In this document: positions 1 to 5,286 of the stretch, one piece after another | Numbering within the stretch: position 1 is the first letter of the stretch | Layout: each line of letters begins with the position of its first letter | Source: Desulfobacterales bacterium | GTDB lineage: Bacteria; Desulfobacterota; Desulfobulbia; Desulfobulbales; Desulfocapsaceae | Assembly: GCA_013042695.1 (NCBI GenBank) | Contig: JABDPQ010000230.1 | Location: 1-5,286 of the forward strand | Length of the DNA stretch: 5,286 nt | Reading direction: 5' to 3' | Made by a program: the position numbers and the translations under genes | The notes under the pieces: model-generated | Told to the model about the DNA's origin: nothing | Seen by the model: the letters and a program-made list of their open reading frames with translations, nothing else | Database searches by the model: none

Positions 1-123
1 ACCATTAATAACGATATCTGCTTCGAGGAATACTTTCGTCAGGTAGCTCTTGGCAAAGTTATAAAGACGTTTTTTTATATCAACCTTACCGACGTTATTG
101 AGAATACTATCATCATAATACAT
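1..123 (-). CDS. Unrecognised protein, N-terminal fragment (runs off the window)
   Basis: The minus strand reads from an ATG at 123 without a stop to the window edge, giving 41 residues that begin MYYDDSILNN and end EADIVING. The start is supported by a strong Shine-Dalgarno sequence, GGAGGAGA at 140-133, nine bases upstream. The fragment is hydrophilic and mixed in charge, with a basic patch (KKR, about residues 18-20). It has no signal peptide or membrane segment and looks cytosolic. I do not recognise a family and assign no function. The gene is transcribed away from the hydrolase, with a candidate promoter about 140-165 bases upstream and a possible operator beyond it. That this is a real gene rests on the ribosome binding site plus the open frame, and its full length cannot be seen. 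Confidence 0.62.
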   Translation of the reverse strand, partial: MYYDDSILNNVGKVDIKKRLYNFAKSYLTKVFLEADIVING

Positions 124-132
124 AAGCTCTCA

Positions 133-140
133 TCTCCTCC
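133..140 (-). promoter_or_regulatory. Ribosome binding site of the left-end gene
   Basis: Read on the minus strand, GGAGGAGA lies nine bases before the ATG at 123. This near-consensus site fixes the start of the partial gene and is the main reason to treat it as real. Confidence 0.65.
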
Positions 141-260
141 ACCACTGGCGACCAAACCTTTAATAAACAGCGTTTTGCTGCAGAGAGTTCTGCGAGAACC
201 ACAATGAACGCATTTCTTTGGAATCTATAAGAAAACTGTTCTTGTACACCTCCTCATAGA

Positions 261-288
261 ATTTTATAAGAGAAAAGGAATGACTCAA
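261..288 (-). promoter_or_regulatory. Candidate sigma70-type promoter for the left-end gene
   Basis: On the minus strand, TTGAGT (288-283) and TAAAAT (266-261) are separated by 16 bases. They match the -35 and -10 consensus at 4 of 6 and 5 of 6 positions. Transcription would begin near 254 and give a leader of about 130 bases before the ATG at 123. In AT-rich DNA such matches occur by chance, so this is only a candidate. A perfect TTGACA further upstream (336-331) could belong to a second promoter, but its nearest TATAAT (319-314) is only 11 bases away, which is too close. At a 17-base spacing only a weak AATAGT is available. Confidence 0.3.
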
Positions 289-298
289 ACTGCTGATA

Positions 299-321
299 CG
301 TATAAATACTATTATTATACG
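299..321. repeat. Inverted repeat, possible operator (CGTATAA-N9-TTATACG)
   Basis: Two perfect 7-base arms, CGTATAA at 299-305 and TTATACG at 315-321, flank a nine-base AT-rich spacer. The 23-base size and symmetry resemble binding sites of dimeric repressors such as TetR-type proteins. It lies just upstream of the candidate promoter of the left-end gene and 10 bases from a perfect TTGACA on the same strand, a position suited to regulation. No regulator gene is visible in the window. In RNA it would form only a weak A-U hairpin without a T-tract, so a terminator is unlikely. Confidence 0.35.
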
Positions 322-384
322 GTCGCCGCATGTCAATATTTCATCAATAGCCTAACAAATAAAACTATCTGATCACGAGCAATG

Positions 385-443
385 CACAGCCATACTGAAA
401 CCTGGGGTGAAACAAGCTGACGGAGAGGCGTCACTATGCTGTG
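385..443 (+). other. Foldable segment, possible structured RNA or leader element
   Basis: CACAGC-C-ATA (385-394) can pair with TATGCTGTG (435-443) in a nine-pair stem with one bulged C. Inside it, TGACG (418-422) and CGTCA (429-433) form a perfect five-pair hairpin with the loop GAGAGG, almost abutting the outer stem. The purine-rich GGAGAGG (422-428), which could act as a ribosome binding site, sits in and beside this loop. I could not match the segment to a riboswitch class I know. It lies upstream of the hydrolase gene but about 275 bases from its best start, so any regulatory role is speculative. Confidence 0.25.
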
Positions 444-717
444 AGTTATGGTGCGGCAATACTTTGCCAGACAATACTATTACAGGTCAGGCTATTTTGC
501 TGTTCAACAGTATATTTTACTCATTTTGAATGCTATCGTGTCAAACATCAGCTCGGTTGTAATTAATGAAACTATCAGGACCTGGATATTGGCTCGTGGC
601 TGTAATAGAATCTATTTATTATTGAGCAGAAAACGATGCATTTTGGTATGGGAGCGTATAGGATATTTATTTATAAAAGCTCCTCCTGTTACTTTCATTT
701 TTATTATTTGGTTACCA

Positions 718-1680
718 ATGGATACACGAGCCATAAGAGAAATAGCCGATGATATTATAGTTATTGATACCCATTTTCATCGGGAGCGATTTTGCGCCAG
801 CTATCTATTGCTCGAAAATGGCAAAGCAGCTTTTGTCGATGTCGGCTCTGCAGTGTCAATTCCTTATCTGCTTAGAGCACTTGAGGAATTGAACCTTGAT
901 ACTGCAGATGTTACCCATATCATTCTTACGCATATCCACCTCGATCATGCCGGGGGAGCCGGTTTGTTGTTGGAACATTGTCCGAATGCGCACCTCTGGG
1001 TCCATTCAAAAGGCCTCAAACACATGATCAATCCGGAAAAACTTATCAATGCCTCAAGGAGTGTCTACGGCGAGGCCCGGTTTTCCCGAATGTATGGTCG
1101 CGTAACGGCAATACCGTTCGAAAAAGCAAGCCCGATGGAAGATGGAATGATTATCGACTTCGAGGGAAGAAGGCTTCAGGTTATGGATACGCCCGGTCAT
1201 GCCCGACACCATTTCTGTATCAGAGATCCAAAAAGCAACGGAATCTTTGTTGGTGATACAATGGGAATGGCTTATCCAGAGCTGCAGGAGGCGGGACAGC
1301 CACCATTTCAAATCCCAATCACAAGTCCTGCTGCTTTTGACCCTCATGCACTGGAGAAGTCGATTAATCGCCTTCAGGCCATGCAACCATCATATTATTA
1401 TATTGCCCATTTTGGGCCGATACCTGCTCATCCCGGATCTGTCCAATCGCTGATTTCTTTGATCAGGCAACACCGAGATATCGGACGAATTATGGATAAA
1501 GGTCTAGATCACGCAGCGATTGTACCCCAACTCCGAGACCTATATTACCAGGCCTATTGCTCTCAGCCCGGCACCAAACGAGGCCGAGCAGAGTTTGACC
1601 ACATCCTGGAGTTTGATCTCGATCTTAATGCTCAGGGGGTAGCGGTATGGGCCGCTCGTCAACGGACGTCAGCCGCCTGA
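718..1680 (+). CDS. MBL-fold (metallo-beta-lactamase superfamily) metal-dependent hydrolase
   Basis: Probable cytosolic two-metal hydrolase of 320 residues; the substrate is unknown. The superfamily signature THIHLDHAGG supplies ligands H72, H74, D76 and H77. H161 in the TPGHARHH segment, bridging D180 in GIFVGDT, and H231 in IAHFGP complete the usual glyoxalase-II-like dinuclear site, so the enzyme looks intact. An MBL core of about residues 10-240 is followed by a helical C-terminal part (241-320). From memory it resembles a proteobacterial family of uncharacterised MBL hydrolases that begins near this Met. The frame stays open back to an ATG at 448, but those 90 residues (rich in Ile, Tyr, Arg) look non-family, so I chose 718. 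No Shine-Dalgarno sequence precedes 718, which leaves the start uncertain. It is convergent with the nuo cluster, so no operon link. Superfamily call very secure; specific activity not inferable. Confidence 0.88.
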   Translation: MDTRAIREIADDIIVIDTHFHRERFCASYLLLENGKAAFVDVGSAVSIPYLLRALEELNLDTADVTHIILTHIHLDHAGGAGLLLEHCPNAHLWVHSKGLKHMINPEKLINASRSVYGEARFSRMYGRVTAIPFEKASPMEDGMIIDFEGRRLQVMDTPGHARHHFCIRDPKSNGIFVGDTMGMAYPELQEAGQPPFQIPITSPAAFDPHALEKSINRLQAMQPSYYYIAHFGPIPAHPGSVQSLISLIRQHRDIGRIMDKGLDHAAIVPQLRDLYYQAYCSQPGTKRGRAEFDHILEFDLDLNAQGVAVWAARQRTSAA

Positions 1681-1729
1681 AGCTTATGCACATACGCTTT
1701 TACTGACACTTGTTGAATGAGGAGATTAC

Positions 1730-1766
1730 CCTGATGGTTCATACTGCTTTGCAGAAAGCGATCAGG
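1730..1766. repeat. Stem-loop between convergent genes, no T-tract
   Basis: CCTGAT (1730-1735) pairs with ATCAGG (1761-1766). Inside, GCTTT and AAAGC form a five-pair hairpin around the loop GCAG. The two stems are joined by a ten-base bulge on one side and one base on the other. The right arm overlaps the stop codon of the CBS gene. No run of T follows on either strand, so it is not a standard intrinsic terminator. It could protect 3' ends or slow polymerase between the two converging genes. Confidence 0.3.
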
Positions 1767-2202
1767 CTGGATACTTATCACCCATATAGTCTTTGAGATG
1801 GCGGATCTCAACATCCTGCGCAGTTATCTGGGCTTTAACCACATCACCTATCGAAACTATCCCTGCTAAAATACCGTTTTCAATGACCGGAAGGTGCCGG
1901 ATTCTACTCTCAGTCATAATTGTCATCAAGCCATCGACTTCATCTTCAGGTGTCGCCACAATCACATCCTTGGTCATTACCTCCTTGACGACCCGCTTTG
2001 AAATGCTGTCCGGACTCGTATGGACCGCTTTCAATATGTCATTCGGGGCAACGATGCCAAGAATTTTATCGTACTTGTCGACAACGACGAGTGAACCTAT
2101 TTTATTGGCAAAGATAAGTGACATCACATCAACCAACAGGTTGTCCTCATGAATGGTTACGACCCTTGTACCTTTGACGGCCAGAATATCTCTTATTTTC
2201 AT
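1762..2202 (-). CDS. Tandem CBS-domain protein (putative adenylate-sensing regulator)
   Basis: A 146-residue soluble protein made almost only of two CBS motifs, about residues 13-60 and 77-125, forming one Bateman module. Typical signatures are LGIVAPNDILKAV at the end of the first motif, and the MTKDVIVATPEDEV opening, RHLPVI core and GIVSIGDVVKA ending of the second. The S/T-x-x-D ends of such motifs often contact the ribose of AMP, ATP or related ligands. Here they read APND and SIGD, and binding is inferred, not shown. The start at 2202 is fixed by TAAAGGAG eight bases upstream; the frame is open to an ATG at 2229, but that start would translate through this site. No other catalytic or membrane domain is present. 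It follows nuoN on the same strand after 63 bases without a clear terminator, so co-transcription is plausible. A direct role in complex I is conjecture. Confidence 0.9.
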   Translation of the reverse strand: MKIRDILAVKGTRVVTIHEDNLLVDVMSLIFANKIGSLVVVDKYDKILGIVAPNDILKAVHTSPDSISKRVVKEVMTKDVIVATPEDEVDGLMTIMTESRIRHLPVIENGILAGIVSIGDVVKAQITAQDVEIRHLKDYMGDKYPA

Positions 2203-2210
2203 CCCGATCG

Positions 2211-2218
2211 CTCCTTTA
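2211..2218 (-). promoter_or_regulatory. Ribosome binding site deciding the CBS gene start
   Basis: On the minus strand, TAAAGGAG ends eight bases before the ATG at 2202. It lies inside the region that a start at 2229 would translate, which argues for the shorter 146-residue product. Confidence 0.65.
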
Positions 2219-2265
2219 GTGTGACACAAATGACGGCTAAGTCCTCATCAAGATAATGAGTGCTT

Positions 2266-3681
2266 TTATAGTACTACAGGATAAAAGCTAATCGCAAAAA
2301 CGCAAAATGCCAGTATTACCGTACCAACTGGTGCAAATGTAATCCCTGAAGTCTCAAAAGCCTCTTCAGGTTCTTTAAAATACATGGCAATGATAAGCCT
2401 CAGATAGTACCACATTGACAGGACACTGCTGGCAATAGCCAGGATCGCTAAGACGACATATCCTGCTTGGAAGGCACTGGCAATAATGTAGAATTTCCCC
2501 ATAAATCCGGCTGTTGGCGGTATACCTGCCATAGAAAGCAGGAAAATTGAAATAGCTGCCGCGGAGTATGGTCGCACTTTTGCCAGACCATTGAAATCAT
2601 CAAACGAAATCCTTTGCTCTTCATCGCCGCCAAGATATGATAATGCCACAAAGATACCAAGTGTTGATGCGGCATAAGCGGCAAGATAGAATAAGATAAC
2701 GCCACCATTAAATGTTTCCGTGTTTATGGCTACCAGCGCGATCAAAAGGTAGCCGGTATGGACAATACCGGAGGCGGCAAGCATTCTCTTCAAATTATCC
2801 TGACCAATGGCAATCAGGTTGCCGGCAAACATGGTAAAGACCGATATATAAAACAGATAAGTAACCCAACTTGCTTGTAATTCACCGTTTATAATGAGAA
2901 AGTTAGCCAACACGGCAAATACGGCCGTCTTTACCGCGGTGGCCATAAAACCAGTAACCGGCAATGGGGCTCCGTCGTAAACATCGACAACCCAGGCATG
3001 GAAGGGAAAAGCTGCCGCTTTGAATAAGAAAGCAGCCACAATCAAAAAGGCGCCTCCTACCAAAGCGGGGTTTGATAAGAATCCTGTCTCAGCAATGACA
3101 GCACCGACCACTGCAAAGGAAGTACTTTTTGCTCCTGCAAAGATAAGTACCGTTCCCATGATAAAGAAAGCCCCGGCAAAGGCACCAAGCATCAGGTATT
3201 TAAGGGTTGCCTCAGAGCGTGCAATACTCTTTCTATCATAGCCAACAAGGGTATAGATGGCGAGCGACATGATTTCTAGCGCAATAAAGAGTGTAATGAG
3301 CTCAGCAGCCATTGTAAGCAGGAGCATACCGCATACAGCAAACATCATGAGACTATAGAACTCAGGCACATAACCTTTATTCTGAACATAGTAGGTCTGA
3401 GCTGCCACCGAGGAAAAGAAGCCGCCGGCGATAATAATAAGCCCCGCCACTTTGGTAAAACTATTCGCTACCAGCATTCCGTTGAAGACATCGTTGAAAG
3501 GGGTAACGGTCCCACCGGTAGTCACCGCAAGCTGCACTATAAATGCAAAAGCAAAGAGCCCAATCCCTACGATTGAGGTTCTCTCTTTGTCAAGACTATC
3601 AAACGCTGCCAGCAGCATCATGAGGATGGCCCCTGCGCCAACAACGACAAGTGGGAGTATCACCATTAAGTCCAACATCAT
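2266..3681 (-). CDS. nuoN: NADH-quinone oxidoreductase (complex I) subunit N
   Basis: Antiporter-like proton-pumping subunit of the complex I membrane arm; 471 residues, highly hydrophobic, about 14 membrane helices, normal length for NuoN. Charged residues of the proton path are in place: E136 in LFIALEIMSL, K221 in FLFKAAAFPFHAW, K251 in ATAVKTAVF and K396 in GFMGKFY. These correspond to Glu133, Lys217, Lys247 and Lys395 of E. coli NuoN by motif. The lysine in GFMGKFY, where NuoM has glutamate, and the motif YDGAPLPVTGFMA separate it from NuoM and NuoL. It begins 13 bases after the nuoM stop. The start is a tandem ATGATG (3681, 3678) behind AGGTGA, and either ATG could be used. NuoN normally closes the nuo operon, as here. 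No break or missing motif seen. The identification is secure; the electron donor of this complex cannot be told from this subunit. Confidence 0.96.
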   Translation of the reverse strand: MMLDLMVILPLVVVGAGAILMMLLAAFDSLDKERTSIVGIGLFAFAFIVQLAVTTGGTVTPFNDVFNGMLVANSFTKVAGLIIIAGGFFSSVAAQTYYVQNKGYVPEFYSLMMFAVCGMLLLTMAAELITLFIALEIMSLAIYTLVGYDRKSIARSEATLKYLMLGAFAGAFFIMGTVLIFAGAKSTSFAVVGAVIAETGFLSNPALVGGAFLIVAAFLFKAAAFPFHAWVVDVYDGAPLPVTGFMATAVKTAVFAVLANFLIINGELQASWVTYLFYISVFTMFAGNLIAIGQDNLKRMLAASGIVHTGYLLIALVAINTETFNGGVILFYLAAYAASTLGIFVALSYLGGDEEQRISFDDFNGLAKVRPYSAAAISIFLLSMAGIPPTAGFMGKFYIIASAFQAGYVVLAILAIASSVLSMWYYLRLIIAMYFKEPEEAFETSGITFAPVGTVILAFCVFAISFYPVVL

Positions 3682-3694
3682 AGGTCACCTGAGC

Positions 3695-5218
3695 TTAATT
3701 CTTTTCCTGAATATCTCGATTATTTTCCAGACTGTTATCTGCTATATGCACGCGCGAAGCAACGGCAGCGAGTTGCTGTTGTGCCGTGGGCTCAATTTTA
3801 TCTAGGAACGGTTGGGGATAGATGCCCATGACAATGATCAATACCACAATTGGTAAAATCGTCAGTGTTTCGATCGGCGTCAGATCTGTAAACGTCATTG
3901 TTTTATTATTATTTTTCTCAAAGAATACGCGCTGAAACATCCAAAGCATGTAGCACACACCAATAATCAAAGTCGTTCCAGCCAAGACACCGATAAGCAC
4001 ATTAAATTTTACCGCACCGAGTATGATGAGAAATTCCCCAATAAATCCGCTGGTTCCAGGAAGGCCGACGGAAGCAAGCATGGCAACTGCAAAGAAAAAG
4101 GCAAAAAGCGGTGCTTTATAGGCCACTCCGCCAAGATCATCAATATTTCTTGTATCCATTCTTTCTTCAATAATTCCAAGTAATAAGAAAAGAACTCCGG
4201 TGCTCGTTGCATGCGCCACAATCTGATAGAGGGTGCCCGTTAACGCCTGGATGTTCATGCAAAAAATCCCCAGGGCAATAACCCCCATATGGGATGCTGA
4301 GGAAAAGGCCAGCATACGCTTGAAATCCTTTTGGGCAAGGGCTGCTATGCCGCAGTACATCATGCCGATAACCCCGGAGTAGGCCAAAATTAGGGCATAA
4401 CGAGCAAGACTCTCTTCAAAGACGGGAACAACGAAACGAATGACCGCGTATACGCCGATCTTAGCCATGATCGCTGAGAGGATAAAGGTAGTTGCTGTAG
4501 GTGCTTCAGTATAGGCGTCCGGCAGCCAGGTGTGGAAAGGGAAAAGCGGAATTTTTATAGCAAATGCGATCATAAACCCGATGAAGGCAAGCGTTGCGTA
4601 TTCACCAGTCAGAGACATCTGCGTTAGTTTTACCATATCATAGCTCCACTCGCCGGCCTGAGCATGATAGGCAACCCCGAGATAAACAATTGAGGCCAGC
4701 ATTAAGAGCGAACCCGAAATGGTGTATATGGTTATTTTGAGGGTTGCGGGCAGCCGTTTTGGTCCTCCATAGAGACCAATCATGAAAAAGACCGGCAGCA
4801 GCATGATTTCCCAGAAGATATAGAAAACGATCATATCTGTTGCACATATGGCCCCGATCATCGCTCCCTGAGCAATGAGCAGATTACTGTAGTAACCTTT
4901 GGGCTTTGTTACAAAGAGCAGGAACACCATGGGATAAAGGGCGGCTGCTGCCATGAGTACCAGCAGGCTGATGCCGTCAACACCGAGGCTGAAACTGATA
5001 CCAAGCGACTCCACCAGTGGCACTGCCTTGGTAAATTCAAATCCACCATCTGCACCGCTAAAGCTCAGAAACAGCTTAATACCAAAAATGACCACAATCA
5101 CTGAAACAACTAGTCCAAGCGCCCTGGCCGCATCCTTGCTGATGGGTAAAATCAGCATGACGATGCCAACAACAATGGGAAGAAAAATCATTATCGAGAG
5201 GATATTTTCAAGCATCAT
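3695..5218 (-). CDS. nuoM: NADH-quinone oxidoreductase (complex I) subunit M
   Basis: Second antiporter-like proton channel of the complex I membrane arm, 507 residues with about 14 membrane helices, the usual size. Hallmarks in order: LGVDGISLL (79-87), E137 in FWEIMLLPVF, K222 in IKIPLFPFHTWLPDAYTEAP, K253 in MAKIGVYAVIRF, H310 in SSASHMGV, H336 in IVAHATSTG and E395 in GFIGEFL. By motif these match Glu144, Lys234, Lys265, His322, His348 and Glu407 of E. coli NuoM, so a working proton path is expected. The glutamate in GFIGEF is diagnostic against NuoN and NuoL. About 30 C-terminal residues after FLDKIEP are polar and Gln/Asn-rich, a soluble tail. It starts 7 bases after the nuoL stop at a tandem ATGATG (5218, 5215); AAAGG overlaps the nuoL stop, which suggests coupled translation. 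The exact first Met is the only doubt. Confidence 0.97.
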   Translation of the reverse strand: MMLENILSIMIFLPIVVGIVMLILPISKDAARALGLVVSVIVVIFGIKLFLSFSGADGGFEFTKAVPLVESLGISFSLGVDGISLLVLMAAAALYPMVFLLFVTKPKGYYSNLLIAQGAMIGAICATDMIVFYIFWEIMLLPVFFMIGLYGGPKRLPATLKITIYTISGSLLMLASIVYLGVAYHAQAGEWSYDMVKLTQMSLTGEYATLAFIGFMIAFAIKIPLFPFHTWLPDAYTEAPTATTFILSAIMAKIGVYAVIRFVVPVFEESLARYALILAYSGVIGMMYCGIAALAQKDFKRMLAFSSASHMGVIALGIFCMNIQALTGTLYQIVAHATSTGVLFLLLGIIEERMDTRNIDDLGGVAYKAPLFAFFFAVAMLASVGLPGTSGFIGEFLIILGAVKFNVLIGVLAGTTLIIGVCYMLWMFQRVFFEKNNNKTMTFTDLTPIETLTILPIVVLIIVMGIYPQPFLDKIEPTAQQQLAAVASRVHIADNSLENNRDIQEKN

Positions 5219-5225
5219 GGCACCT

Positions 5226-5286
5226 TTATAAGTTCATTGATAAAGAAATCAGCAAGCTCATGATACTGAGCCCTATCACCATATAA
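5226..5286 (-). CDS. nuoL: C-terminal end of probable complex I subunit L (runs off the window)
   Basis: On the minus strand, the frame starting at 5285 reads YMVIGLSIMSLLISLSMNL and stops at TAA (5228-5226), seven bases before the nuoM start. This hydrophobic, helix-like end fits the last membrane segment of NuoL, which precedes nuoM in nearly all nuo operons. A competing open frame ends LIKVP at a TGA overlapping the nuoM ATG, but it is hydrophilic and does not suit NuoL; the third frame stops almost at once. Only about 19 residues are visible, so identity rests on gene order and hydrophobicity, not on a motif. If correct, it is the third and outermost proton-pumping antiporter-like subunit of the complex. 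Confidence 0.68.
   Translation of the reverse strand, partial: YMVIGLSIMSLLISLSMNL

Larger units (their letters stand above)
124..717. other. Long AT-rich non-coding stretch between two divergent genes
   Basis: About 594 bases separate the left-end minus-strand gene from the best start of the plus-strand hydrolase. I see no convincing gene in it. It holds the left gene's ribosome binding site, two overlapping small hairpins (180-193 and 187-199), an orphan Shine-Dalgarno-like GAGGAGGTG on the minus strand (255-247), a candidate minus-strand promoter (288-261), an inverted repeat (299-321) and a foldable segment (385-443). From 448 the hydrolase frame is open, but the residues it would encode are rich in Ile, Tyr, Arg and Cys and do not resemble the family. 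I see no terminator, tRNA or insertion-sequence end. Confidence 0.55.

Noticed and set aside
351..360. GCCTAACAAA-like sequence resembling the end of an integron attC site
   Set aside because: No matching GTTRRRY partner or paired inner arms are present nearby, and no integron gene is in view.
676..690. Minus-strand AGGAGGAG upstream of the hydrolase
   Set aside because: No start codon at suitable distance and no open frame of any length follows on that strand.
978..1453. Open frames inside the hydrolase gene in other phases
   Set aside because: They overlap a gene with complete family motifs and have no recognisable features; treated as shadows.
2203..2229. Nine-residue longer start of the CBS protein at 2229
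   Set aside because: It would translate through the strong TAAAGGAG site that serves the ATG at 2202, and family members begin near MKIRDIL.
2244..2260. Hairpin between nuoN and the CBS gene as a terminator
   Set aside because: The stem has only five pairs and is not followed by a T-tract on the transcribed strand.
3020..3805. Plus-strand open frames opposite nuoN and nuoM
   Set aside because: They lie antisense to secure membrane-protein genes, and their Lys/Thr/Ala-rich products reflect the complementary codon use.
5215..5286. Alternative NuoL end in the frame finishing LIKVP, with a TGA overlapping the nuoM start
   Set aside because: An ATGA overlap is attractive, but the residues are hydrophilic; the neighbouring frame gives the membrane-helix end expected for NuoL and stops in front of a usable ribosome site.

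Overview
The window carries the distal end of a respiratory complex I (NADH-quinone oxidoreductase-type, nuo) operon on the minus strand. The order in the direction of transcription is: the last codons of a NuoL-like subunit (5286-5226), nuoM (5218-3695), nuoN (3681-2266) and a small two-CBS-domain protein (2202-1762). The spacings are 7, 13 and 63 bases, so nuoL-M-N look co-transcribed and translationally linked, with the CBS gene as a likely last member or downstream neighbour.

Convergent to this operon, on the plus strand, is a gene for an MBL-fold (metallo-beta-lactamase superfamily) hydrolase with a complete set of metal ligands, best started at 718 and ending at 1680. Only 81 bases separate the two convergent stop codons. 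They hold a T-tract-free stem-loop and no clear intrinsic terminator.

The left end (1-123, minus strand) is the first 41 codons of an unrecognised protein with a strong ribosome binding site, leaving the window. Between it and the hydrolase are about 594 AT-rich bases (124-717) without a convincing gene. They contain a possible sigma70-like promoter for the left gene, a 7-bp inverted repeat that looks like an operator, a foldable segment at 385-443, and an in-frame but poorly protein-like open stretch (448-717) in front of the hydrolase.

Organism: a bacterium with moderate G+C (mid-40s % by eye), Shine-Dalgarno-led genes and a proton-pumping complex I. From remembered family resemblance only, the hydrolase is closest to a proteobacterial type and the Nuo proteins fit an anaerobic or facultative lineage such as Desulfobacterota, but an anaerobic Firmicute is not excluded. 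NuoL, NuoM and NuoN are the three antiporter-like proton-pumping subunits of the complex I membrane arm. The CBS protein could add adenylate sensing, but its link to the complex is inferred from position alone. I found no mobile element, CRISPR array, tRNA or rRNA. The core is ordinary respiratory-chain DNA, and the least explained part is 124-717.
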